From Metridium senile (taxonomy: Eukaryota > Cnidaria > Anthozoa > Actiniaria > Metridiidae), in assembly GCA_949775045.1 (NCBI GenBank), contig OX459102.1:1528501-1592500 (forward strand): DNA of 64,000 nt, read 5' to 3'. Under the pieces are notes generated by a model, which was not told the DNA's origin, did not search any database, and saw only the letters and a program-made list of their open reading frames with translations. Position 1 is the first letter of the stretch. Every line of letters starts with the position of its first letter. Position numbers and translations under genes: made by a program. Positions 27,830-41,100 of this stretch are shown here, piece by piece.

Positions 27830-29181
27830 TGGTCAGTGTGAAGGCCAAACAGCTTTAATTGGGGGCTTTGGATTTTGAATATAAACAAAAGCCTAGGTTT
27901 AATTCTGAGAAGCAAACTAACTACTTTGAACATTTATTGTTGCCGCATTGCTTTAACAAAATACTTTTGCAAGTCGTGTCAAATCGACTTCAATCTCTGT
28001 ACTAGAGATGATTACAAACAAAATTTTCATGAATCCGGCTGAAAACTTCAGTTAAATTTCCTAGAATGTTTTATTGAAATGTTGAGAAATGTACTTGCTC
28101 ATCAATTTAATAACAACGGGTTTTTCCCACGGGCGACTGTCAAAAACCTCAGGTTTTGTCTTTTGGCAGCCGCTACACTCTCTATTATGAAAGTAATGAT
28201 CATGATCTGTGGTATAGTTTTCTAGCCTTTTCTTCCAATATCCAACCTCTATCACGCTATTGTCAATAATCTCTCTCTTTGTGCCTTTTTATAGTTGTTT
28301 TGTACAATGTGTGAATGAAAGTTCATACATTTATTGATATTACTTATTGATATGCAGCTAGATAATGCATTCATCAAGACAAACAGCCACACCCATTATG
28401 ATTCTACTAACAAGCAACACTATAAAACCATCACTGCAAACAGCAACTGAATATGACAAAGAAAAAGCTTGCTGATTGTCTGACACCGTCTGCGTCCTTT
28501 ATCACAGACCATTTATTCTTCACATGATTTGTACTGCCCGTCGCGTATAATTTGTGACATGTACTGTTCCCAGCAACCCAGTAATGGAGTAATGTCATTG
28601 TACGACCTCTTCTTGGCTTAATGTAAAGACGTATATATAAAATGAAACGTGATAATGTACATGTGATGAAAAGAGCATGAAAGGAACCAAATCCGGGGCG
28701 GAAAGAAGATCCGACATACTGACGCCCTGAGTTAAAAGACGCGCAAACAACAAACGCGACTGAATATGGGACTTCACTTTAAACCCAGACATGATGATAA
28801 AACAAACTATCAAGTGGTTTTAACGCTAAATCTGTAAACTTAAAATAAAATATACTTTAAAACCATCAAGACATTAGAGGCTTTGATTGAACATCTTACG
28901 AGATCTGGCGATTAAAACACATTGCATGAAACCGAGGCTATACGGGAGATATTTTAAAGACCGTTTCTGTAACATTATTTTATATCGATTTCCAAAATAC
29001 TCTCCTTTGAAACAATTGAAACAAAAATTTAAAAGGATGTGAGCAGGAAAATATCTAAAGTCTAAAACATAAAAATTACCAAAACTTTGCACTTATTGTT
29101 ATATAATGTGGGCTGCCTGTGTGTGCTATGCAGCAAACAATCTGTACAGCGGTTGTATACATAAATATATTATTTTTCAAG
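27830..29181. other. Upstream region of GPKOW, nothing specific seen
   Basis: Should include the GPKOW promoter and 5' UTR. No TATA box or clear initiator could be assigned. Confidence 0.35.
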
Positions 29182-32100
29182 ATGGCGGATGGAGAGAGTA
29201 AATCGTTTTCATTCTCTTTCACCAAAAAGAAAGACACCAAACCTCTACAGAAACCAAGTACAAATTTATTAGGAACAGAGCGACATAAAGATGAAGATGA
29301 TGAGGTTGATTTTATACGATCAGCCGAGGGCAACAAGTTGAGAAGGTAAGATTTATTTGAATCTGTCAAAAAATGCTCAGTTTTTACCGGTATGGTTAAA
29401 AGTATCGAAGTAGTTTTGTCAAGAAAGTTATACCCAGGATTAATTGATTGTTTTGTTTAAATTGAGGCGTGACAGATCTCTGTTGTTTGTTTTGTCGGTG
29501 ATACAGCCGTAAGAACTAACAATAGCAATATCCAGATAATATGATGTTTAAACTACGTTTACATGTGTTTGAATGTATTTCTGTTTTTGTTGTCGGTGCC
29601 TGGACATCACTAAGTTAAATGGTCGGCCCCTAACATAAACCAATCAACATCTATTTTAATATTTGACAACCTAAACCATTCAGACTCAAAAGTTACTCCT
29701 AGTTTCTAGTCACATCTATTCTACATTTAGTATGGCACTAATATCACTGTTGTGTAGGCGCTTTATAAATTATTATGTAATTATGTTATGGAAAGGGATT
29801 TTGATGAGCAAATACTGTGTGCCTCTCCCTGTTTCCATGTTCTGAGGGTCCCCTATACCACCTTGCAAAATGCATTCACGTAAAATAAATTGGTCATTTC
29901 AGGAATCACGCAAAATAGTGCTAGAATATTTAATGTATGGGTAGTGAGTGTGAGACTGAGTCTCACCAATTAGTAGGACACTTGTGTGTGGCTAGATGAT
30001 TCGGATGTTTAAATATGATTTATTATGAAGTTTGTAAAAGTACAAATGTCCCAACAATTCCAACCACAGGGAACCCAGCTTCTTTTCTTTTTTCTACCAA
30101 GTAGTGGTTGTGCATGCTGTTGCAACAATCTCGCTGTTCTTTCAGCCCTTCTCTATTTTTGACAGTTACTAGAGACAGTGTTCATTACATAAGTATGTTA
30201 TACGATATTTCAAAACTATATCTCATACCAAAGGAATCCTGATACTGGCATAATATTGCGTTTCATTAGTCAGGGCATCTGAAAAAGTGTGAGAGTGCGA
30301 TTCCGCACTATATCCCGAAAATGGCACTGAATCGCACTATTTATCGTTTTCCACACTTTTCGACATTTTTCCGCACTTTTTGCCAGAAAAATACAGAAAA
30401 ACTTGCAAACCTGTTGACAATGTTCTTGAATACACAATACATGTAATTCTTCAAATAAGCAAGTTGTAAAATGTTGTTTTCTTTCGCCGTTTGACATTAA
30501 TCTACCAGGCGTTCCTCGCTGTAAGTTCTAATTCTATAAATGCTATTGGTCTAAAAACCATCCAATCACATGCCTCTATAAAATACAGCAAAATTAGCTG
30601 AGAATTTCTTCATTTTGCATCTAAATAATATTAATAATAAATAATAATATGCAAATTTACATTTCTGCACTTTTCCACACTATTTGCTAAAATTTCCGCA
30701 CTTTCCCAAGGTTTTTTCTGCACTTTTTCAGATGCCCTGATTAGTGTAAAAGCAGAGCAAAAAAAAAGCTGGGTGTCCTGTGTTCCAACCTGGTTGTAGC
30801 CCTTGTCTAAATTATAGTGATATTGGTAAATCAACCGTTTATGGATGACATGGTGTAGCAGTTATGTACATTGTACAAATAAACATTAATTAGTATTTGT
30901 TATGAATATTTCATTGCAGTGTTAAGCCAAAGGAAGTTGCTAAAGAGCTTGTTATTCCTCTTCAAAAGAAGAACAGATGGATGCTACCTAATGACAACAC
31001 TAGTGAACTTGATAAACAAGCTGCAGAAGAACTTGTTAAGGGTGAGATTACAGCCACAGAAGTGATCTTTATTCCCTCAGCAAAAATATTTTCTGAGTCT
31101 TTGCATAAGAAACCCTCTGCAAAACGGATCCTCTATATTCACTGCAAAAATGTTGCTGCCAAAAAAATGATTTTTGTTTTGCCATTTAATAATCCCCTCA
31201 GAAATAAGAAACCTGGACAATTTCCAGTCAGGGTTCATACATGTCATGGAAATCCTGGAAAGTCATGGAATTTCGTATGTTCGTTTTCCAGACCTGAAAA
31301 GTCATTGAATTTTGTTTAGGATCATGGAAAGTCATTGAAAACAATGCTTATCCTGATACTAAAAATATAACTTATATTCCTTAAATAAATATGAAACTTT
31401 TTGATAATTATTGGTAATGGAAAATAATGAAAAAATCATGGAAAAAGTCATGGAAAGTCATGGAGTTTAGAAACTTTAAAAAAGTACAAACCCTGCCAGT
31501 GTTCTCCAGAATTGGCAGCTGCCTTGTTTTACTGACTACTCACTTCACTGGCCACCCTTTTTAACAAACAAAAGAAAATTGTACTTGTGTTTATAATATA
31601 TCAACTTGATTGCAAGGCTATATTCATTTGGGTGATTATAATCTTTGGAGAACACTGAATTTCGGTTCATTGGAGGGTGCTTTTTTTACTTTAACTTTCT
31701 TTAATATTATTACTTAAAGTAATTTAGTAAAGTTAAGTCAACATTTTTTTACGGTGTTACAAATTTCATTATATTACCTATCATATCAAACACTGACACA
31801 GCCTATACTAGTTTACTGGCTAGTTTCTATTTCTATTTTTATGTTGTTACAAATTTCATTATATTACCTATTGTTTATAACAAACACAGACACAGCCTAT
31901 ACTAGTTTACTTGCTAGTTTCTATTTCTATTTTTATGTTCTTACAAATTTCATTATATTACCTATTGTTTATAACAAACACAGACACAGCCTATACTAGT
32001 TTACTTGCTAGTTTCTATTTTCTTTAGTTTAATTACTGTTTAAATGAAAGCCAATATGTTTGTTCTAGATGCATTAAGAGATTTACAAGCAAAAGATGAA

Positions 32101-35100
32101 AACACTGATGAAATGTCCATCCCAATCTTAATGAGAAATAGACTCCCTAATATAGATGGCCATGAACCAGATGAAAAACTTGATATAGCAATGAGACCTA
32201 CTGAGGTAAGATATGGCGTATGGAAGCAGAGAGGTGTAATGGTCTAGTGGTCAGGGGACCAAATTCTGGGCCTAATGGTCTTGGTTCGATTCCCGGACCG
32301 GGCAATTACGTTATGTAAAAGGGCCGGGAACACACCTTACTCTCTATGTGCCTCGTCTTCTCGGATAACGACGTAAAGCTGGAGGTCCCATCTGTTTTCA
32401 CTCTAATTCCTATATAAGGTGGACGTAAAAGATCCTGTTGTGCTCTTCGAAAAAGAGTAGGGGATCGTCTCCCGGCACAACAGTCAGGTCTCAGCATACA
32501 TAAACTTTTAAAATAGTTGTTTTGTAAATGTTTCAAATAAAATACAATTATTTGTGATTCAACTGAGTACTTTTGATATGTTTTGTACTAGAGTACATTG
32601 GATGACTATGAAGCAATTCCTGTCAGCTCATTTGGTGCGGCTATGTTAAGAGGAATGGGCTGGAAGAAAGGAGAAGCCATTGGAGGAACAGTAAAAGGGT
32701 CAGTAACTATTCTTTCATTTACAGATACCTAGAAAAATATCAAATATCCTTGGTGGAATTTCTATATAATATTAACAGTAAATCATTTTCACTGCTAAAC
32801 TCCTATGCTCATTGTCTCAGTGCGATTAAGTTGTAGGAGACAAAAGAGTCTTGTGAGCAAGGAGTAAAGCGTTTATATTACTAGTAGCTGGTCGTGAACG
32901 TCGCCGAAGGGGAGGTGGGTGGATTGGAACAAACTTCCCCATGTTCTGGTCAAGTTCTCGTCAGAAAGCCCCAAAACTGAATAAATTTTGCCTTAAATCA
33001 GCGGAGTCCTTGGAGATGTGTGGCTCTACCAACACATGTTCCCTAGGGGAATAAAACTAGTGTATTGCCATTTCGCGTAGTTTTTTAGCATTGAAAATAG
33101 CAGGTTGTGCATCTTGTTAAGATCTTGTAAGAGTACAGTTCTTTGAAGGATCTTTGGAAGATCATTATTAAATCTTGTCAGAAACTTCATTCAAGTTCAA
33201 GATTGCAATAATGCCAGCACAGTGGTCAAACGACTACACATGCGTGAAAAAACAAGTTAAATGATCCTGCACACAAATCTGACATTCGCGTATAAAAAAC
33301 GAGTGTACGACTTTCATTACTTTTTTCTCAAAATATAAAAAAAAAAACAAATACAAAAGTATAGACTCATGGTAGATTTAAAATATAACAAAGGTTATGA
33401 ACACGAAACTTCAAGCTTATAATATATTCAGGAAATGTCTTTAAATCGACTTCAAACACTGTAGTCTGCAATTCCTAATGTTTACCGCTGTGAAAAATTT
33501 GCCACGCATGCGTAGTCATTTGATCGCCGTGTTGATAATGCCTGCATGGATCTTGCATGATCGTACATGGATCTCAGTACAATGTTCAACCTAAGATGTG
33601 GTGCTAAATATAGATGTACTACACTGTTGTATTACCACCGATTTCATTACTACGTGCTCAACAGAGTTTGTGAAGGGAGTTTGTGATTTTCTTCTGCCAA
33701 TCAAGTACACAATTTGTCTAGACATTTCACAAACATTTCAATGAAAAATCGTTTTTTTCCCGGACCTAAAGATATATTTTAGTTATCAGACTGTACAAAC
33801 TAAATAAGTTTCATGTCTTTCATAAGACAATTGTATTTTTGGCTCAATTTTCTCTTTAAAATAACATTTCTACCTGTTTTATGTTTACATTGACCGTTGT
33901 TTACAGTTCATGTAATTAGTTGTCTAGACAAATTGTGTTTGATTGACGGAAAAGTATCGCCATCTTCACTTCACAAATTTTGACGATGCGTAGTAATGAA
34001 ATCGGTGGTAACTGTAGCTTCATCTGAGTTTTGAAGTTTCTCACCTCTTAAAGTGAAAGATGCAAATCTTTAGTTAATATATATTTTATAATTATCAATT
34101 TCAGACTATGTGAACCAATTGAGTTCATTCAGCGATCAAAAGGACTGGGTCTAGGGGCTGAGAGAAAGAGGGAACCAAGTAAAAGGAAAAGAAAACCAGG
34201 CGACAAAGAGGAAAAGGTGAGAAAAAGCCAGTCTCCCGCCATTTTAATTCCGTTAATTGTAATATCAATCACATAACAGCTTTCGTTTTATGTCGTATTA
34301 CTGGTACTAACAATAACCGTAAATCTAAAGAAATGCGACCAATCTATTCCTTAGGTACACAGCAACCTTTTGGCATGAATGAACGATTCGCTTTCAATTA
34401 ATTAATTCATTGTTCTTTAACTCCTCCTACATTTTCTATCGCCTTTTGATTGGTTCATCACTTTTCCCGCTTTATATTTATACTCAGTATCTCTCTTAGT
34501 CTAACTCTTTTACCTAAATGAAGGGCTTAAAAGCTTGAAACGTCAGTAAAGTTAAGACCACATTTTTTACGGTACATTACAAATTTCATTATATTACCTG
34601 ACAAATCTGACAAATATGGTTGCTGTGATAGTTGGATGCATTCTTGAATGACTGAAAATCTTGAGTGTATGACATCATTCGCCTTTTCCATATCATGCAT
34701 AGGACTGGGTATGAGTGTGAAAAACTAATTTAATTATGGTTCCAGAAAAAATAACCCTGTCTCATGGGAGAGTAACCAAATATAAGCTTATTGACCAAGT
34801 TTCAGAAAGTTTGGCAATTGAAAATAGAAAAAAAATTATGAGCATCCAAACTCTGCCAAAATTACAGAGAAATGTATGGTGTCCTTCCAAAACGTCCTTC
34901 CAAACCATACATTCTTTGTATTTTCGGGGAAAAAACAAAAACAAACATAATTTTGTTGCAATTTGCACAAAACTTGTTCAAACTTTCAATCGAAAGAATA
35001 GATTGTAAAGTGCTATGAGCTATTCGAGAGATTTAGTGCTATATAAATGAGGCATATTATATTATAGTGATTGATGTTTCTTGAAATACCTGTAATACAT

Positions 35101-38100
35101 TTTGCTTAATTTGCTTGATATTTTTCTCATGTATTTTGTTTAAAGGGATCCTCCACCAAAAATGAACTTGAACTTATATGGTGATAACAATTTTGCTGAT
35201 TTCAAATATATATCAAAAATTTTCATCAGACGATTTTTCGTGCGAAAAAAAAAACGTTTAAAATGTGAGAAAATATATTTTTGGGATCCCTGTGGCACTT
35301 TCTGATGACGTCATGTTGCTCTCAACGATGGGAAATATATATGAATATAACTATAAATATCGTGCGAAAATAGTTCTGCCTAATCCTATTGTGCAAGAAG
35401 GTGCCACAGGGATCCCAAAAATATTTTTTCTCACATTTTAAACGTTTTTTTTCGCACGAAAAATTGTCTGATGAAAATTTTGATATATATTTGAAATCAG
35501 CAAACTTTTTATCACCATATAAGTTGAAGTTAATTTTTGGTGGAGCATCCCTTTAATGCTTATTTATTGTACTTGTGATTATTTGCAACAATCAGCATAT
35601 TGGTCCAATCAAGGAGAAAGATGGCCGTGTCAGACATGTCAAGGGTGTTGGTGAAAACGTGACTGTCAGGGAACCTTTAGGTCAGTATGAACTGCATTGA
35701 GGCATGCGCAATATATGGAGGGGTTTCATCTAATTTTTGGTGCAGTTTTCCTTTTTTATTCATTCATAACTGCGGTTTTGCGGTTTCACAAATCTTGCTG
35801 TTGCTGGTGAGATTTTTTGTGCTGGATTTGCGGTTTCCAATACTGCCTTACGCCCCCTCTATATGCAGCACATTACAATATTCATGCTGTAGCATAATTT
35901 AATTAAGGTACTTTAATTTGTGTTGTTGCAATGTGAAGGTCTTCATTGAATGAAGATCACTCAAGCTGAACGCTTTTTTTGTTTATTTTCTCACTAAATT
36001 ACTAATGTTCTTTTTTCATGTGATAACATTCCTGCAACTTTAAAGTCATATATTGTTTTCTTGTTTTTTTGTTTGTTTGTAATTTAGTAGTGCCTATCAA
36101 CATTCAATGCAAATATGCACTTTATAAACTTGTACAATCAATTAGTAAGCGTTAGATAAACTTATATGAGATCAATACATAACAAACAGGTTCCCATTGA
36201 AATCTGTACTTTCCTATTTTAATCTATACTTATGCAAATTGTGTTGATGTGTGCTAAACACACAGATCAACCAATCAGAGTATATTATTTCTGAAGTGAA
36301 CTTGATCTGTGTGTTTAGCACACATCAACAAAATTTTCATAAGTCCAGATTTAAATGGGAAAGTACAGATTTAAATGGAAACCTGTTAACAACAACAACA
36401 AAAAAAAAAAACAGAAAAAGGGTCTTTGTAGTGCCTCTTTTATTAAGGGCCATACTTTCTTCAATATTCAGATTTTCGTCCTGGTGTTGGTGCAGTAATA
36501 GAGAAAGGACCTCATAAAGACATGCATGGAAAAGTAAGTCACTTACTGTAGGGTAATACAATCAGTGAGAAATATATACTGGTAAATAATAAATATATCA
36601 CTTTTCCCCTCTCTTATGGCCAGAAACAAATATCCTACTAATTGGGGAGACTCAGACTCTCACTACCCCTACATGAAATATTTTACCACACAACTCTGCT
36701 CACAATCTCTAGCCAGACACAAGTGTCCTACTAATTTGTGAGACTCTGGCTCAGACTCACTACTCCTACATTAAATATTTTACCACACAACTCTGCTCAC
36801 ATGTTGAAGTCTTCTAACCAGATACAAGTGTCCTACTAATTGGGGAGACTCAGACTCTCACTACCCCTACATGAAATATTTTACCACTCAACTCGGCTCA
36901 CATTTTTGTGGAGGAAAACTGGATAACTGGGAGAGATAATAACATCAGCCAAACTCAACTCACGTATAATAGATATTTTTCTCATGTATCTGTATTTCTG
37001 CCGTATCTGTATTTCACTTAAACACCAAATGTATTCCAATTCACATATAATCCATACCCAAGCCTAAGCTTGGACCTGCATGGTTCACAGTGGAGAGAGG
37101 GAAGTGAGAAGCAGTTAACCACTTTGCCTCATACCACACATGTACAATAACAACATGTTCCCATTTATATCTGTACTTTCCCATTTAAATCTGTACTTAT
37201 GCAAATTGTGTTGATATGTGCTCAACCAATCAGAGTATATTATTTCTGAAGTGAACTTCTCTGATTGGTTGATCTTTGTGTTTAGCACACATCAACAAAA
37301 TAAGTACAGATTTAAATGGGAACCTGTTTAATTTGATTGCATGTTTTACAGATAATTTCAGTTGATGTTGATAACTCTAGGGTAACAGTACGACTACACA
37401 TAAGTGGCGAGGTTAGTGTTTTAGCCTATTTTATATACTTATAAAATTCACAAACAACTGATGAGAATTTTACAAAAGAAATCATGTCCGTGATGAGATC
37501 TGCGAATACAGATCATACAGATTTTGTCCTGATTTGCATAAGTTTCAACTTGAATTTTCTCGGCCAGATTTACTTTAAAATATGAAAGAAGTAATGTTGG
37601 ACTTTCAGATACAATATTCTTGTCTGATCTGCATGTAATATACAACATACTTGTCATTGTGTATTGCATACAGATTGGCCGATCATATTGTATGTATTAC
37701 TTGTGATTTGACAGTCATCAGTTGTATTTTTTCTTTCTTTTTTAATAATTATTTTTCTTATCTCATTTACTAAATTATTAGTATTGTATGTTATGTTCAT
37801 TCTTTTATCCTTAAGTTCTTCTTACAAAATATTATACACTTACTGACTGGTCCCGAGGGAAACAGTTAGTTTTGTTTCCCGAGAATCTCAATGTTTCCTG
37901 AGGTCCTCCGATTCCAATGATTGCATTGATTACATGATTTCTTTCTCTCGGTTTCTTTACAAAATTCTAGTAGAGTTGCTTTAGCTGCTTTTGTAGATCT
38001 TTTTTTGTTTTCTGAGTCTTTATCTGTCACCATTTTCCTTATTTTTAATGTTGTAAGGTTTGAAAATCTCTTTTTTGGCAGAGGCTCCATTTTGAAAACA

Positions 38101-41100
38101 ACAACAGCAAGAACGAAAACTGAGAATAAGTTTCCCGCCTTTACTGAATTTTCGTGCGACGCGGCCCGTCACTTTCCCGTTCATTCAACATTTGATTTTA
38201 GCTCCTGACACGTGACCCCGAAACGTCCAATAAGAGAGCGAGAAAACAGGGAAGATAATTTACCAATATAACAATTGAAGTTATTTAATTTTATTTTAAA
38301 TTATTTTGTTTCTTATCATCTTTCCCAGAATACTACAATCCATCAGTTCCATGTGCGCTTGGTTGATGAGGAAGATTACAAAGATCTTTCAAGTATGTAG
38401 ATAAGTATTGTAATATTCCTGGTATCTTATTGAATCAGAAGGAATATCGAATGAATGTTATGTGGTTGGTATGGTTGACCCTGTGGTTTGTGGTTCAAGT
38501 ATTACCCGGCTGGGTCACCAGATCATACATGAATTATGGAAACTAGCAAGAGGGTCCCCTTTACCACCTCACAAAATGCATTCACGTAAAATAAATTGCT
38601 CATTTCACGAATCACGCAAAATACTGAAATCGTTTTCACATTCACGCAAAAATCGACGTAATCACGTTTCACGATTCAAGTTAAAATTGTTATTGTTATT
38701 GTTTCCGTTCACGAATCACGCATAAAGGAAAAGATGGATTCACGTGGACGCATAAAGTTTGAATCACGAATCACGGATAAAAAAATGCTCCAATCACGTT
38801 TCACACAAAAATAAATAGGCCAATCACGATTAGGTGAAAGGTATAGGGGACCCTCTAGCATGTAAACTAGAATAGGCTTTGTCGGTGTTTGATATAAACG
38901 ATAGGTAATAGAATGAAATTTGTAACACTGTAAAAAATATTGACTGAACTTTACTGATGTTTCGAGCTTTAGCCCTTCGTCGGAGTAAACATTTTAGTAA
39001 GTGTTTTACTCCGACAAAGGGCTAAAGCTCGAAACGTACGTAAAGTTAAGGCGGCTCGAAATGGTTTTTGGAGCGCGCGCGCAATATCGCCAATTTTACA
39101 AGACCCCTCTGACGCGTACAAAATGTATTTTTATTAATAACAACACAATGAAATGGTAGATTTTTTTTATTTTTTGGCAATTTGTTCCAATTAAGGTTTA
39201 GATTTAGTAGATCCATTTTAAGAAAGATCTGTAATGAAAAACCATTTATATCTAGCAAAAAAATCAATTTTTTAATATTTTAAAGGTTTCGCATTACAAA
39301 TTTTTTTTATTTTTCCTCAGACATGTACAAGTTTAAAAAAACTTTCACCTAAAGGATTTGGAGATATCAGCTTTAATAAAGGAATTTCAGGTCCTTTTTG
39401 CAGCGGCCTGCTGTTGTCATGACAACGTCAAACGCAATAATTTAAAAAACAATGATATCCTACATCCATAAGCTTTAAAATGATATATCGGTTAACTGTG
39501 TAGTTTCACAAAAATGCTGCATAAAATGCAATATAAAGTAGGTATATCGATATATACACAAACCAATTCGAGCCTCCTTAAGTCAACATTATTTTTACAA
39601 TGTTACAAATTTCATTATATTACCTATAGATCATACATGAGTATGTTTGTGTGATGTGTTGTTCTCAAACATGCCACGAGTGAAAATCTGAATTCCTCCT
39701 AATTACTTCATAGGAAATAACCACAAAATACCATGTATAATATCTCAAAAGCAAGCAATTTTATTGGAACATTTTAACAAGTTATCTAATTTTTTTGTGA
39801 ATTAAAATTTGGTTGTTTGTTTATGTTGCTGTATATTTTGTTGTTGTTATCAAAACAGATAGAATTTGTTCAATATTACTTGGTCCAACATTATGTTAAT
39901 GTTTCTTATTCTATTTATATGTTAGATAAACAAAAAGATAAACACCAAAGTTCAGAACATAGTAGCAGTAAAAAGAGAAAAGAAGACAGGTATGTGTGCT
40001 TGTGAATTAACCCAAACACCAAGGCCTCTAGGTACCTTATCATGCTCACGCTCCCCTCCCAAACTCCTCACAAAATGCCATTTTTAATTCTGTTTATTTG
40101 TGATTGTTTAAAATCATTCATTCATTCATTCATTCATTCATTCATTCATTCATTCATTCATTCATTCATTCATTCATTCATTCATTCATTCATTCATTCA
40201 TTCATTCATTCATTCATTCATTCATTCATTCATTCATTCATTCATTCATTTAATGTAAATAAATTAATAAAGTAAAGAACAGTATTCTACGTCGGAAGTC
40301 CCTTCAGTCGAAGCTGATCTTCCAGAGAACCGACGGTGCGCTCATTTTACTTCCCTCTCTCCATCAGTGCTCCGTTTTACGGGTATTTAAAGTTACACGG
40401 AAAGAAGAGAAGTTGAAACAAGGATGCGAGGTCACTGGGAATCGATCTTGGGACCTCTCGCACAGAAGGCCGCGCACGAACCAACTGTGTCATCCTTGCT
40501 TCTTTAATATATCAATTATTAAATTTTTTCATTCATTCATTCGTCCAAAAACTAATTCAATAAACTGTTGTTTGTAGTGCCGATAATACAACCAAATACA
40601 AAGAAGATCAACCACAGGCCAAAGATCATAAGACCAACCAGAGTGCCAGTAATTACGACAAGCCCAAAGAAGCAAAGAGCTGGCTCTATCCGCAATTACG
40701 AGTGCGAATTGTTAGCAAAGATTATAAGAAAGGTCGCTACTACAACACCAAGGTAATGTGCCAATAAAAACTACATATTTTACATTGATCATTGATATGA
40801 TGTGTAGACATATAGAAAGAAATGTGCAATCTAACGAACGGACTCATATTAAAGAACCTTCGTCCAGATGGGACTCGAACCCATGACCTTATCTAGTTGA
40901 ACGCAACACAGCGGTCAAACGACCACGCATGCGCCAAAAAAAATAAACAAGTAAAATGATCCAGCATACAAAATTGACATTCGTACGGACTCTATAAAAA
41001 ACTATGGAGTGGACGACTTTCATCGCTTTTGCCTCAAAAGTAAACTGTAAATGGTAGCTTCACAATATAACAAAGATTTTGTGGGCTTTATGTGGCTTTA

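Larger units (their letters stand above)
38540..39632. repeat. Repeat H, palindromic copy carrying two nested elements (GPKOW intron 9)
   Basis: The left arm (38540-38985, minus orientation) and right arm (39000-39632, plus orientation) meet around 38990 at cgtcggagtaaac / gttttactccgac, so H itself is a palindromic element. A hAT-like MITE sits in the left arm (38551-38854) and a TTAA element in the right arm (39050-39577). Confidence 0.7.

Noticed and set aside
29128..29181. Upstream in-frame ATG for GPKOW
   Set aside because: Poor start context and would add 18 hydrophobic residues not expected for this nuclear protein; the ATG at 29182 has a strong context.
40114..40250. Possible CRISPR-like regular repeats
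   Set aside because: A simple 4-bp microsatellite without spacers in a eukaryotic intron.
40042..40275. Frame with repeated FIHS
   Set aside because: Translation of the (TTCA)n microsatellite in a GPKOW intron.
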